The notes under the pieces: generated by a model
What the model was told of the DNA's origin: nothing
Seen by the model: only the letters and a program-made list of their open reading frames with translations
Database searches by the model: none
DNA from: Slackia exigua ATCC 700122
GTDB taxonomy: Bacteria; Actinomycetota; Coriobacteriia; Coriobacteriales; Eggerthellaceae
Length of the DNA stretch: 64,000 bases
Reading direction: 5' to 3'
NCBI RefSeq assembly: GCF_000162875.1
Contig: NZ_GG700630.1
Coordinates: 144,657-208,656 of the forward strand
Program-made: the position numbers and the translations under genes
In this document: positions 36,363 through 48,465 of the stretch, in pieces
How positions within the stretch are numbered: the stretch's first letter is position 1
Layout of the letters: the number at the start of each line of letters is the position of its first letter

Positions 36363-39212
36363 CTAGAAGACGATGAAGGCGCACAGCGCGGCGATGTTGC
36401 CGATGCCGAGCACGCCGCCGACGATCCACGCCCATTTGAGCATGGCCTGCCATTTCACGCGTGCGAAATTGTTGTCTATGAAGATCTCGAGCAGCCAGGC
36501 GGCAAGCGCGACCGCGACGGCGAGGACATAGGAGACGGGATTGCCCCACACGAAGAACATGCCGACCCATCCGAGGAAGAGCACGCTTTCGCACCAGTGC
36601 ATGACCTCGACCTTCGCGAGCGTGCGTCCGCTCATCTCGGTGGTGATGCCCTTGACGATCTCCTGGTGCCCATGATGCGAATAGGACAGGTCGAAGGGCG
36701 ATTTGCGCAGCTTGATGGTGAGCACGAACATCAGCGCGAGGAATACGGGAATGCAGACGACGATCAGCGGACGGCTGTAGAGCGCGACGCCCGCGACATC
36801 GAAGGTGCCGATCGCGAGGAACATGCAGACCGCCATGAAAAGGATGACCGGCTCATAAGCCATGACCTGCACCGTTTCGCGATCGGCGCCGATTTCCGCA
36901 TAGGGAGAGCGCGTGGAATACGCGGCCAGGATGAAGAAGAGCGCCGACAGCGTGATCAGAAACGCGCACATCAGGAAGTTCCCGCCGCCGAAGAACGTGC
37001 CCCCGGAAAGCAATGCGAAAATGAGCGCGCAGGTGACATAGACGTCTTCCACGGAATTGACCGCGACGTCGTCTTTCACGAGCAGCTTGCGCACGTCGTA
37101 ATAAGGCTGCAGCAGCGGCGGGCCGACGCGGCCCTGCATGCGCGCGGTGACGATGCGGTCGGCTCCCGCGAGAAGGCAGCCGACGACAGGACCGAGAACG
37201 GCGAAGGCGACAGTGCCGATCAAGGTTCGCAGCAGGTCGTCGCCGACCGTGCCGACCGAGGCGTACATCGGAAGCGCGATGGCCGTCTCGAAGGAAGCCA
37301 CGGAAAACGCCGCCGAAGCCGCAAGCCCGACCACGACCGCGATTGCGGAGATGACGGTGGCCGGCTTGTCGAGGATGCGCTCGCCGAAGATGTCTTCGAG
37401 ATACCAATTGCGCGCGGTCGCCTGACGAGGCTTGGACATGGAATCGCGGAACGTGCGCGCCGACTTGTCGATCGTGACGCCGCCCAGATATATTGGAACG
37501 ATACGCTTGCGGGCATGTCCGAGCGCGCCGAACATCACGGCGACGATGAAGGCCGACGAGACGCTCGTGATGAGCATGTTGTCGGCGCCGATCACGTCGC
37601 CTGCCATCGCATAGGTGGAAGCGAGATACGGCTCGACGAAGCCGGCGGACAGCAGCGGCATGAACACGGCGCACCCGACGGTGAGCACGGCCATGAGGCC
37701 GATGGTCGCCCATTCGCTCCGATGGATCTTCATCTCCTGGTTTTCCGCATGCGCGGCGACGCCGGAAAGCTTCCCGATGAACTTGGCCCAGAACATGAAC
37801 GTGGCGGCAGAGCCGAACGCAAGCATGCCGAGCAGAAGGACCTGGCCGGTCGAGGCGAACGACACGAGCGAAGCCCATTTGGAGATGAGCATGCCGAACG
37901 GGGCGATGAACATGCCCATGCAGCCGAGCATCATGTAGCGCGCAAGGCGCGGCATGCGGTCGAACAGGCCGTCCATGGATTCGATGTCGCGGGAGCCGAT
38001 CTGGTGCTCGGCAGAGCCGACGCAGAGGAACAGCAGGCTCTTCGCCGCGGCGTGGAAGATGATCAGGAAGATGGCCGCCCAGACCGCCTCGGGCGTGCCG
38101 ACGCCGGCGCAGGCCGCGATCAGGCCGAGGTTGCCGATGGTCGAGTACGCGAGCACGCGCTTGGCATTGGATTGCGAGATGGCGAGCAGCGACGACATCA
38201 GGAACGTGAAGCCGCCCACGGCGATGACCATGGCCGATGCGGTCGGATAGACGAGGAAGAGAGGCGCGAGCTTGATGAGCAGGAAGACGCCGGCCTTGAC
38301 CATCGTGGAGGAATGCAGAAGCGCGCTCGTGGGCGTGGGCGCGACCATGGCGCCGAGCAACCAGGTATGGAAGGGCATCTGCGCGGCTTTCGTCATGCCG
38401 GCGAACGCGAGCAGCGCCACGGGCAGGGCGAAGAGGGCCGATCCTTGCGCGCCCTGCGCGAGAAAGGCGCTCATGGTGAGCGGAAGCCCTTCGATGCACA
38501 GATACGCGATGGCGGCCTGGAATGCGATGCCTCCGAGCATGTTCATGACGATCTGGCGAAACGCATTATCTATCGCTTCTTCGGTCTTCGTGAAGCCGAT
38601 CAGGAGGAACGAGCACAGCGTGGTGATCTCCCAGGCGGTGTACATCCACGACAGGTTATCGACGAGCACGACGTTGTACATGGCCGAGAGGAACGCGAAA
38701 ATGACCGCGAAGAACCACGGGCGGCGGTCCTTCTGATCGGCATGGATGTCTTGGAAATCCTTCATGTAGCCTAGGGAATACACGCAGATGCCCGAGCCGA
38801 TCACACCGATGATGAGCACCATGACGACGGCGAGCGCGTCGATATGCATCGCCGTCGAGAACTCGACGCCGTCGGAAAGCGCCGCCTCGATGGCGATGGC
38901 ACCGACGATCTGCACGAGCACGAGCGCGGCCGCAAGCGTTCGCTTGTAGCGCACCGCATAGGCCAGGATGAACGCTCCGACCACAAGATCGAGCACGAAC
39001 CCTATGCCGCCGAGCGCGGACGCGTACGACGCGGGAAGCTCGACCGACACGGACCCCTGAGGCAGGTAGACGGCCGCGAACGCGACGGAAAGCGCGGCGA
39101 TGATCGCGGCGAACGACGCCGACAGGACCGCACGCGCCTTGTCCTGCCTGATGAAGAGCATGACCAACGCGGCGAAGCAGGGCATGAGGATAAGCGCCGA
39201 GATCAGTTCCAC
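36363..39212 (-). CDS. echAB: Fused Ech hydrogenase membrane subunits A and B
   Basis: 949 residues in one uninterrupted frame. Residues 1 to about 650 are the antiporter-like NuoL/EchA subunit, with the helix-lined core HTWLLGAMVAPTPTSALLHSSTMVKAGV (about 282-309) and SNAKRVLAYSTIGNLGL (about 348-364). From about 660 to the end is the NuoH/EchB subunit, with GRVGPPLLQPYYDVRKLL (about 694-710), AEIGADRETVQVMAYEP and KSPFDLSYSHHGHQEIVKG. These are normally two genes. It couples ferredoxin-dependent H2 chemistry to ion pumping in the membrane. The GTG at 39212 follows AAGG by five bases; in-frame ATG at 39320 is upstream in non-family sequence. Confidence 0.92.
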   Translation of the reverse strand: MELISALILMPCFAALVMLFIRQDKARAVLSASFAAIIAALSVAFAAVYLPQGSVSVELPASYASALGGIGFVLDLVVGAFILAYAVRYKRTLAAALVLVQIVGAIAIEAALSDGVEFSTAMHIDALAVVMVLIIGVIGSGICVYSLGYMKDFQDIHADQKDRRPWFFAVIFAFLSAMYNVVLVDNLSWMYTAWEITTLCSFLLIGFTKTEEAIDNAFRQIVMNMLGGIAFQAAIAYLCIEGLPLTMSAFLAQGAQGSALFALPVALLAFAGMTKAAQMPFHTWLLGAMVAPTPTSALLHSSTMVKAGVFLLIKLAPLFLVYPTASAMVIAVGGFTFLMSSLLAISQSNAKRVLAYSTIGNLGLIAACAGVGTPEAVWAAIFLIIFHAAAKSLLFLCVGSAEHQIGSRDIESMDGLFDRMPRLARYMMLGCMGMFIAPFGMLISKWASLVSFASTGQVLLLGMLAFGSAATFMFWAKFIGKLSGVAAHAENQEMKIHRSEWATIGLMAVLTVGCAVFMPLLSAGFVEPYLASTYAMAGDVIGADNMLITSVSSAFIVAVMFGALGHARKRIVPIYLGGVTIDKSARTFRDSMSKPRQATARNWYLEDIFGERILDKPATVISAIAVVVGLAASAAFSVASFETAIALPMYASVGTVGDDLLRTLIGTVAFAVLGPVVGCLLAGADRIVTARMQGRVGPPLLQPYYDVRKLLVKDDVAVNSVEDVYVTCALIFALLSGGTFFGGGNFLMCAFLITLSALFFILAAYSTRSPYAEIGADRETVQVMAYEPVILFMAVCMFLAIGTFDVAGVALYSRPLIVVCIPVFLALMFVLTIKLRKSPFDLSYSHHGHQEIVKGITTEMSGRTLAKVEVMHWCESVLFLGWVGMFFVWGNPVSYVLAVAVALAAWLLEIFIDNNFARVKWQAMLKWAWIVGGVLGIGNIAALCAFIVF

Positions 39213-39650
39213 GAATGCCTTCTTTCGAATGTCGTGCCGCCGCGAGGCGACGATCGGTCCCCGGCGCGCCGGCGAGGCGCGCAATTCGGAATGGTAGCAA
39301 CGAAAGAGGACGCGTGACAACGCATGGGCGGATGAGCGGGACCATCCGCGCGGCGATACACCGCTTCGCGCCGACGGTTTTCGACGCTCCCCCTTTCGGT
39401 GCGAAATGCAACCGCATCACCTGCAATATACCTGTCGCCGACGTCTGCGTCCGCGAGATGCGACGCGAGCGGCAGAGAAAAGCACATGCCGGTCATCATT
39501 CCATCCATAGTGGATATGGTGGAAATGTACCTATAGGTTGTGGGGGTCCCGTGATGCGCGGACCCGTGTGTCGCAAGGCGCGGGCGAACGGCAGGTTTTC
39601 GGTCGAATCGCCGCGAACGGCATGATTCCGCGATCGAACGGCGCCTGAAC
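39213..39650. other. Intergenic region between echAB and the Crp-like gene
   Basis: 438 bases with no credible gene. It holds an imperfect palindrome at 39498-39526 and a hairpin GGGTCC/GGACCC (39544-39549 with 39560-39565). The second could terminate the crp transcript, and the first could control ech. No clear -35/-10 pair was found. Confidence 0.55.
39498..39526. promoter_or_regulatory. Imperfect palindrome upstream of the ech operon
   Basis: TTCCATCCATA is followed by GTGGA and then TATGGTGGAA, whose reverse complement is TTCCACCATA: arms identical but for one extra base. It is the most symmetric element in the gap before echAB, though nearly 290 bases from its start. Confidence 0.3.
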
Positions 39651-40316
39651 CTATTCGAGCGGCGATTTCAGGATGAAATGGCTGCGTCGCGCATCGAGAA
39701 GCCCCTCGCGCTGCATCTTTCCGATCTCGCTTGAAAGGGCGCTGCGGTCGACCGAGAGGTAGTCGGCCAAACGTTGGCGGTCGTACGGAATGTCGAATTC
39801 GTTCGATCCGTGCTTCGTGGCTTCGTACGAAAGATACGAGACGAGGCGCGCGCGGATGGTCTTGGGAGTCGAATGCATGATGCGCCGCGAAAGCCCGAGG
39901 TTCTTCTGAGCGAAGGTGAGCACGAGATTGCGCGTCACCTGCATCCCCGTCGCATCATCGACGCCGTCCCCCGCCAGAATGCGCGCGACGTCCAAGAACA
40001 CGATGCGGCAATCATCGTCCGCGACGACATCGACCATGAGCGGCGTGTCGCGCACGGCGGCGTAGGTCTCGGCAAACACCGATCCGGGCTTGCCGCTTCC
40101 GATCAGGTTCGTATTGCCCCATACGTCGGTGCTTTCGATGCGCACGCGCCCTTCGAGCACGATGCCCATGGATTTGACGATGTCGCCCTGACGATAGACG
40201 TACGAGCCCTTCGCATACGTCTTCTCGCGGGCGGCGGCGGAATGCAGGACCGCGTCGATGGATGCGAGGTCCACGCCCTTGAAGACGCTGCAGCTGGAAA
40301 GGATGCCGATATCCAT
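39651..40316 (-). CDS. Crp/Fnr-family transcriptional regulator
   Basis: 221 residues. A cyclic-nucleotide-binding-type beta barrel (about 20-125: GSYVYRQGDIVKSMGIVLEGRVRIE) is followed by a winged helix with recognition region DRQRLADYLSVDRSALSSEIGKMQREGLL. The barrel lacks the N-terminal Cys cluster of oxygen-sensing Fnr (one Cys, at 9). AGGAGG precedes the ATG at 40316. It is 11 bases after the mfd stop, so co-transcribed with mfd, and it sits upstream of the divergent-free gap before ech. The ligand is unknown. Confidence 0.9.
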   Translation of the reverse strand: MDIGILSSCSVFKGVDLASIDAVLHSAAAREKTYAKGSYVYRQGDIVKSMGIVLEGRVRIESTDVWGNTNLIGSGKPGSVFAETYAAVRDTPLMVDVVADDDCRIVFLDVARILAGDGVDDATGMQVTRNLVLTFAQKNLGLSRRIMHSTPKTIRARLVSYLSYEATKHGSNEFDIPYDRQRLADYLSVDRSALSSEIGKMQREGLLDARRSHFILKSPLE

Positions 40317-40327
40317 GATTCTCCTCC

Positions 40328-43300
40328 TTACGTCGTCTGCTCGAGGAACGCGGCGATCGCTGCAAGGAGCTGGGCGTCTCCCTCGGCATTGAAATACTTG
40401 ACGGGCACGACCAGACGCTTGGCCGCCGTGACGAAACGGCCGCCGTGGCGCCTGAGATCCTTCATCGTTTCGGGCGAAAGCGCGATGGGTTCCACGTTGA
40501 GTCTGCCTGCTACCACGTTCACGAGGCGCACGCCGTGCTCGCCGCACCAGGCGCGGATGCGGGCGCGCGTGATCAGGGCGAGGCACTCCTCAGGCATCTC
40601 GCCGTGAGCCTCCACGATGGCGGCCGCAAGGTCGTCCACGGCGCCCGGCGTGTCGGCGAACGCCGCGCGTCGGTACAAAAGCACGCGCTCGTCGGTGTCG
40701 GGCACATAGTCTTCCGAGATGAACGCGCTGCCGGGCACGTTGAGCGTGATATCGGAAAGCGCTTGCGGCGCCCTATCGTCCAACGGCCTGCCCTCTCGGG
40801 CGTCGTTGAACGCGGTCGCGAGCATCTGGGCGAACAGATCGAAGCCGACGGCGCTCACCGACCCGCTCTGCTCCGCGCCCAGAAGGCTGCCGGCTCCCCG
40901 GATCTCGAGGTCGCGCATGGCGACCTGCATGCCGCTCCCGAGCTCGCGATGCTCGTCGATGGCTTGCAGGCGCGCGGTGGCCTCTTCGGTCAACGGAACC
41001 TCGCTCGGGAACATGAAATAGGCGTAGGCCTGCAGCGAGCTGCGCCCGACACGTCCTTTGAGCTGGTACATCTGCGCTAGTCCCAAACGCTGCGAATCTT
41101 CGATGACAAGCGTGTTGGTATGCGGGTTGTCGATGCCGCTTTCGATGATCGTCGTCGCAACGAGCACGTCTATGGCCCCCGCCGCGAAATCCTCCATGAC
41201 GGCTTCGAGCTCTTCCTTGCCCATCTTGCCGTGGGCCGCGCCGATGCGCGCCTCGGGAGCCGCGTCCCGCACGTGATCGAGCGCGTCCTCGATCGTCCTC
41301 ACGCGGTTCGACACGTAGTACACCTGGCCCCCGCGCTGCATCTCGCGCCTGATGGCGTCGGACACGATGTCGGGGTCCCACTCCCCCACGTGCACCTCGA
41401 CCGGCCGGCGCTCGTCAGGCGGCGTGAGGATCAGGCTCGTATCGCGCACGCCCGACAGGCTCATCTGCAGCGTGCGCGGAATGGGCGTGGCGGAAAGCGT
41501 CAGCACATCGATATGCTCGCGCAGGTTCTTGAGCTGCTCCTTATGTCCCACACCGAAGCGCTGCTCTTCGTCGATGATGACGAGTCCCAGATCACGTGGA
41601 TTCACGTCGCGCGACAGCAGGCGATGCGTGCCCACGAGCACGTCGACGGTCCCGTCGGCGAATCCGGCAAGCGTTTCCTTCTGCTCGGCAGGCGTTCTGA
41701 AGCGCGAGAGCACCTCGACGCTCACGTGGAACGGCTCGAAGCGGTCCTTGAACGTGGCGTAGTGCTGCTGCGCGAGGATGGTGGTCGGACAGAGCACCAT
41801 GACCTGCTTGTCGTCCTGGACGGCTTTGAACGCCGCGCGCAGAGCGACCTCGGTCTTGCCGAATCCCACGTCGCCGCAGACCAGACGATCCATAGGCCGC
41901 GAAGACTGCATGTCGGCCTTGACCTCTGCGATGGCGGAAAGCTGATCGGGCGTCTCGGCGTAGGGAAACGCGTCTTCCATCTCCTTCTGCCAGGGATTGT
42001 CGGGGGAATAGCGGAAGCCCGGCACGGACGAGCGGCGCGTATAGACGTCCACCAGGTCGAACGCGAGCTGCTTGGTGGATGCGCGCGCCTTGGACATCGC
42101 ACGCGACCAGTCCGACGTGTTCAGGCGCGTCAGACGCGGGCTGCTGCCCTCGGGGCCCACATAGCGCGTGATGCGGTCGAGCTGTTCGACGGGAACGAAG
42201 AGCTTGTCGTTCTCCGCGTATTCGAGCTGCAGGTAGTCGCGCATCGTGCCGCCGACGTCCTGACGCACCAGACCGCGGAAGAACGCGACGCCATGGGCGG
42301 CGTGGACGACGTAATCGCCCGGCTTGAACGGAAACGTGATCTCGGTCGCATCCACGCGACGGCGCCGCGCGACGGCGGATGCGCGGCCTTGGAGGTCGTG
42401 GATCGACACGATGGCGAGCTTGGACTTGGGAATGACCATGCCGAGCGGCACGTCCACGTCCACGACGTTCACCACGCCGCGTTTCAGAGGGTGCCGATCC
42501 CCTCCTGCCGCATCGAGCGCCTCGACGATGGGCAGCCCCGCATCGACGAACAGAAGCTTCATGTCCTGGCGGGCCCGATACTGCGGCACGCAGAAGGCCA
42601 CGGTGTATCGCTGGTCGATGAGCGAGCGCAGCTTGGCGATCAGCTTGTCGCCGTCGCCGGCGACATCGGTGCGCTTGACCGGGAGCTCCTCGTCGAGCAT
42701 GCCGCCGACGCGCATGATGGACGCCAGGGTGAAGCGAGGCGCGGCGCCGAAATCGAGGTCGGACGCCTCGGCGTACAGCCCGGTCGCAGGGATATGGCTT
42801 CCTTGGGCGCGCCGGGCGGCATCGTCTGCGGCATGGGCCGCGTCATCGATCAGGCTGCGCGGCTCGCTGAGGACCACGAGCGCATCGGGACGCACGTAGG
42901 CGCCGAGCGTGTCGGTGCGCGCGTACAGATGAGGAAGCAACGCGTCGGCCCCTTCGAAATCGACGCCTTCTCCCAGCTTGTCGTAGAGGTCTCGCCACAC
43001 GGGATCGGTGGCGGCCCGAGAGGCGACGGCATCCGACGCCCGTTTGACGGCGCGCGAGGACAGGCGGTATTCGCGCACGGGGAAGATGGAAAACGACGCG
43101 AGCGACGAGATGGATTGGCCGGTGCCCGGCACGACGCGGCGTATCCCGTCCATCTCGTCTCCGAAGAAATCGACGCGCACGGGAAACACCCCGGTGCCCG
43201 GGAAGACGTCCACGGTGCCGCCGCGCACGCAGAACGTGCCCGGCCCGTCGAGCTCTCCGGCATTCTCGAACCCGCGGGCGACGAGCGCATCGGCGAAGGC

Positions 43301-43780
43301 AGCGAAATCGAGCGCCTCCCCGGTCGAAGGATCGACGGGCTCGCGGCCCGGCGCAAGCTCGATCGGCGCGAAGACGCCCGCGTCGCTCGGCGGAAGGCGG
43401 CGCACCATGGACGCGGCGCTCGCCACCACGACGACGGGCTCGCCCGATGCAAGGGCCCATGCCGCCCGCGTGCGCAGGGCGACCGTCTTGGCATTCGCCT
43501 TCTTGGGCGCGAACGGATAATCCTCACGCAATGGGAAGCGCGCGACCGCGGCATCCCCGATGTAGGCGGAAAGGCTCGAGGCGAATGCGGATGCGCCTTC
43601 TTCGCCCGGCACGATGACGAGCATGCTCTGCGGCTTCATCGCATAGCGCGCGGCCACGATGAAAGGACGCGCGGATGCAGCGACGCCGAGGGCGGCGTCC
43701 TGCCCCGCATCGAGCTTTGCCGCGACGGCGGCGAGCGCGTCGGCGTCGAAGAGGGCTTTCGCAAGGGAATGGATCAGCAT
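40328..43780 (-). CDS. mfd: Transcription-repair coupling factor
   Basis: 1150 residues, normal length. UvrB-like N-terminal homology region, an RNA-polymerase-interacting module (FKPGDYVVHAAHGVAFFRG), then the RecG-like translocase with Walker A GDVGFGKTEVALRAAF, DEEQRFG and TATTIIESGIDNPHTN, and a C-terminal TRCF domain. It removes stalled RNA polymerase and recruits UvrA. The ATG at 43780 begins MLIHSLAKALFDA, the family start; ribosome site weak. In-frame sequence upstream runs antisense to nth. The Crp-like gene follows. Confidence 0.96.
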   Translation of the reverse strand: MLIHSLAKALFDADALAAVAAKLDAGQDAALGVAASARPFIVAARYAMKPQSMLVIVPGEEGASAFASSLSAYIGDAAVARFPLREDYPFAPKKANAKTVALRTRAAWALASGEPVVVVASAASMVRRLPPSDAGVFAPIELAPGREPVDPSTGEALDFAAFADALVARGFENAGELDGPGTFCVRGGTVDVFPGTGVFPVRVDFFGDEMDGIRRVVPGTGQSISSLASFSIFPVREYRLSSRAVKRASDAVASRAATDPVWRDLYDKLGEGVDFEGADALLPHLYARTDTLGAYVRPDALVVLSEPRSLIDDAAHAADDAARRAQGSHIPATGLYAEASDLDFGAAPRFTLASIMRVGGMLDEELPVKRTDVAGDGDKLIAKLRSLIDQRYTVAFCVPQYRARQDMKLLFVDAGLPIVEALDAAGGDRHPLKRGVVNVVDVDVPLGMVIPKSKLAIVSIHDLQGRASAVARRRRVDATEITFPFKPGDYVVHAAHGVAFFRGLVRQDVGGTMRDYLQLEYAENDKLFVPVEQLDRITRYVGPEGSSPRLTRLNTSDWSRAMSKARASTKQLAFDLVDVYTRRSSVPGFRYSPDNPWQKEMEDAFPYAETPDQLSAIAEVKADMQSSRPMDRLVCGDVGFGKTEVALRAAFKAVQDDKQVMVLCPTTILAQQHYATFKDRFEPFHVSVEVLSRFRTPAEQKETLAGFADGTVDVLVGTHRLLSRDVNPRDLGLVIIDEEQRFGVGHKEQLKNLREHIDVLTLSATPIPRTLQMSLSGVRDTSLILTPPDERRPVEVHVGEWDPDIVSDAIRREMQRGGQVYYVSNRVRTIEDALDHVRDAAPEARIGAAHGKMGKEELEAVMEDFAAGAIDVLVATTIIESGIDNPHTNTLVIEDSQRLGLAQMYQLKGRVGRSSLQAYAYFMFPSEVPLTEEATARLQAIDEHRELGSGMQVAMRDLEIRGAGSLLGAEQSGSVSAVGFDLFAQMLATAFNDAREGRPLDDRAPQALSDITLNVPGSAFISEDYVPDTDERVLLYRRAAFADTPGAVDDLAAAIVEAHGEMPEECLALITRARIRAWCGEHGVRLVNVVAGRLNVEPIALSPETMKDLRRHGGRFVTAAKRLVVPVKYFNAEGDAQLLAAIAAFLEQTT

Positions 43781-43939
43781 ACGTTCGCTTTCGGTCTGAA
43801 TGATGGCGCGCCTGAGGATGCGCCGCTGAGATTTTACGGAAGAATCGGCGGCGCGGACGTTGACAGCGCCCGTCCTTCTTCGAGAATACGTAGAAAGAAC
43901 CGCGTCGGCATATCCGATCCGACGCCTGAGGGGGAACGC

Positions 43940-44599
43940 ATGGCACGAGAGAACCTGACGGATAAGCGGGCGCGCGCCGCCGAGATCGAACGGCGCATGT
44001 TCGAGCGCTACGGCGAGGGCGCATGCTCGCTCGACCACATAGATCCGTTCACGCTTACCATCGCCGTCGTCCTCTCGGCGCAATGCACCGACGCCGCCGT
44101 CAACAAGGTGACGCCGATCCTGTTCGCCGAATTCCCCGATGCCTACGCATTGGCGAACGCCCCGCTCGCCCGCGTCGAAGAGATCATCCATCCGCTCGGG
44201 TTCTTCCGCACCAAGGCCAAGAAGGTCATCGGGTGCGCGCAGACCGTGGTCTGCGACTTCGGCGGCGTCGTGCCGCGCACGATGGATGAGCTGACACGCC
44301 TTCCGGGCGTCGGCCGCAAGACCGCGAACGTCGTCATGGCGCAGGCGTTTCGCGATGCCCAAGGCATCGCCGTGGACACGCACGTCTTCCGCATCGCGCA
44401 TCGGCTCGGATTCGCCACCCGCAACGACGACACGCCCGAGAAGGTCGAATTGAAGCTCCTGCGCATCTATCCGAAACCCGACTGGCTCTTCATCAACCAT
44501 CAGTGGGTCCACTTCGGCCGCGAGTTCTGCCAGGCGCGGAATCCTCGATGCGCGGAATGCTTCGTGGCGGACGTCTGCCCGTTTCCCGCGAAGCGATAG
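43940..44599 (+). CDS. nth: Endonuclease III
   Basis: 219 residues. Helix-hairpin-helix LPGVGRKTANVV with the catalytic Lys127, catalytic Asp146 in AVDTHVFR, and the C-terminal [4Fe-4S] loop Cys197, Cys204, Cys207, Cys213. A DNA glycosylase/AP lyase that removes oxidised pyrimidines. GAGGGGG precedes the ATG. It is divergent from mfd across 160 bases, forming a repair locus. Confidence 0.95.
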   Translation: MARENLTDKRARAAEIERRMFERYGEGACSLDHIDPFTLTIAVVLSAQCTDAAVNKVTPILFAEFPDAYALANAPLARVEEIIHPLGFFRTKAKKVIGCAQTVVCDFGGVVPRTMDELTRLPGVGRKTANVVMAQAFRDAQGIAVDTHVFRIAHRLGFATRNDDTPEKVELKLLRIYPKPDWLFINHQWVHFGREFCQARNPRCAECFVADVCPFPAKR

Positions 44600-44611
44600 G
44601 GCGACGGACGG

Positions 44612-45169
44612 CTAGCGCCGAGGCGCGTCCAGAACCGCCAGGACCGCAGCGACCATGTCGTCGACAGGAGCGAGCGGTCCGCGGCCGATATCGCCCGATG
44701 CGAGACGCCCCTCTCCCGGACCGACAAGCCGCACGCCGCGTGCGGCAAGCGTGCCCAGATTCTTCTCGACCGACGGATTGCGGTACATATCCGCGTGCAT
44801 GGCGGGACAGACGATGATCGGACACGTCGTCGCGAGCAGCGTGGATGAGACCATGTCGTCGGCGATGCCGCATGCCATCTTCGCGATGACGTCGGCTGTC
44901 GCAGGTACCACGATCGCCGCCTCGGCCTCTTGTGCGAAGACGATATGCTTGATCGATGCGTCGTCGCTGTAATCGAACGTATCGGAATAGACCTTCTTGC
45001 CGGTCAGGGCTTCGAACGTGAGCGGCCCCACGAACTTCGTCGCTTCAGGCGTCATGATGACGCGCACCGAGCAGCCGCGTCCCACGAGCGCCGAGACGGC
45101 TTCGCACGCCTTATAGGCGGCGATGCCCGCGCTCACGGCGACGAGCACGCGTCTTCCTTCGTAATCCAC
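44612..45169 (-). CDS. coaC: Phosphopantothenoylcysteine decarboxylase (CoaC domain alone)
   Basis: 185 residues of the HFCD flavoprotein family: VLVAVSAGIAAYKACEAV, then PATADVIAKMACGIADDM and CPAMHADMYRNP. The family motif PxMNxxM has His in place of Asn, as seen in actinobacterial CoaBC. Length fits the decarboxylase alone; the CoaB synthetase half is absent, so CoaB must be encoded elsewhere or the substrate may differ (UbiX- or EpiD-like). It follows carB on the same strand by 20 bases upstream-to-downstream order carB first being at 45190. Confidence 0.78.
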   Translation of the reverse strand: MDYEGRRVLVAVSAGIAAYKACEAVSALVGRGCSVRVIMTPEATKFVGPLTFEALTGKKVYSDTFDYSDDASIKHIVFAQEAEAAIVVPATADVIAKMACGIADDMVSSTLLATTCPIIVCPAMHADMYRNPSVEKNLGTLAARGVRLVGPGEGRLASGDIGRGPLAPVDDMVAAVLAVLDAPRR

Positions 45170-45189
45170 AGATCCGCTCCCTTCTTCGC

Positions 45190-48457
<3,268 letters not shown>

Positions 48458-48465
<8 letters not shown>

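Noticed and set aside
41120-43939. A 1159-residue protein ending in endonuclease III
   Set aside because: The upstream 940 residues are the antisense of mfd; a ribosome site and family start exist at 43940.
43781-44512. Mfd of 1394 residues
   Set aside because: The additional part lies antisense to nth and has no likeness to Mfd; normal length is reached from 43780.
44750-44800. PAMH in place of PAMN in the CoaC protein as a lost catalytic residue
   Set aside because: His at that place is known in actinobacterial CoaBC, so it is likely a normal variant.
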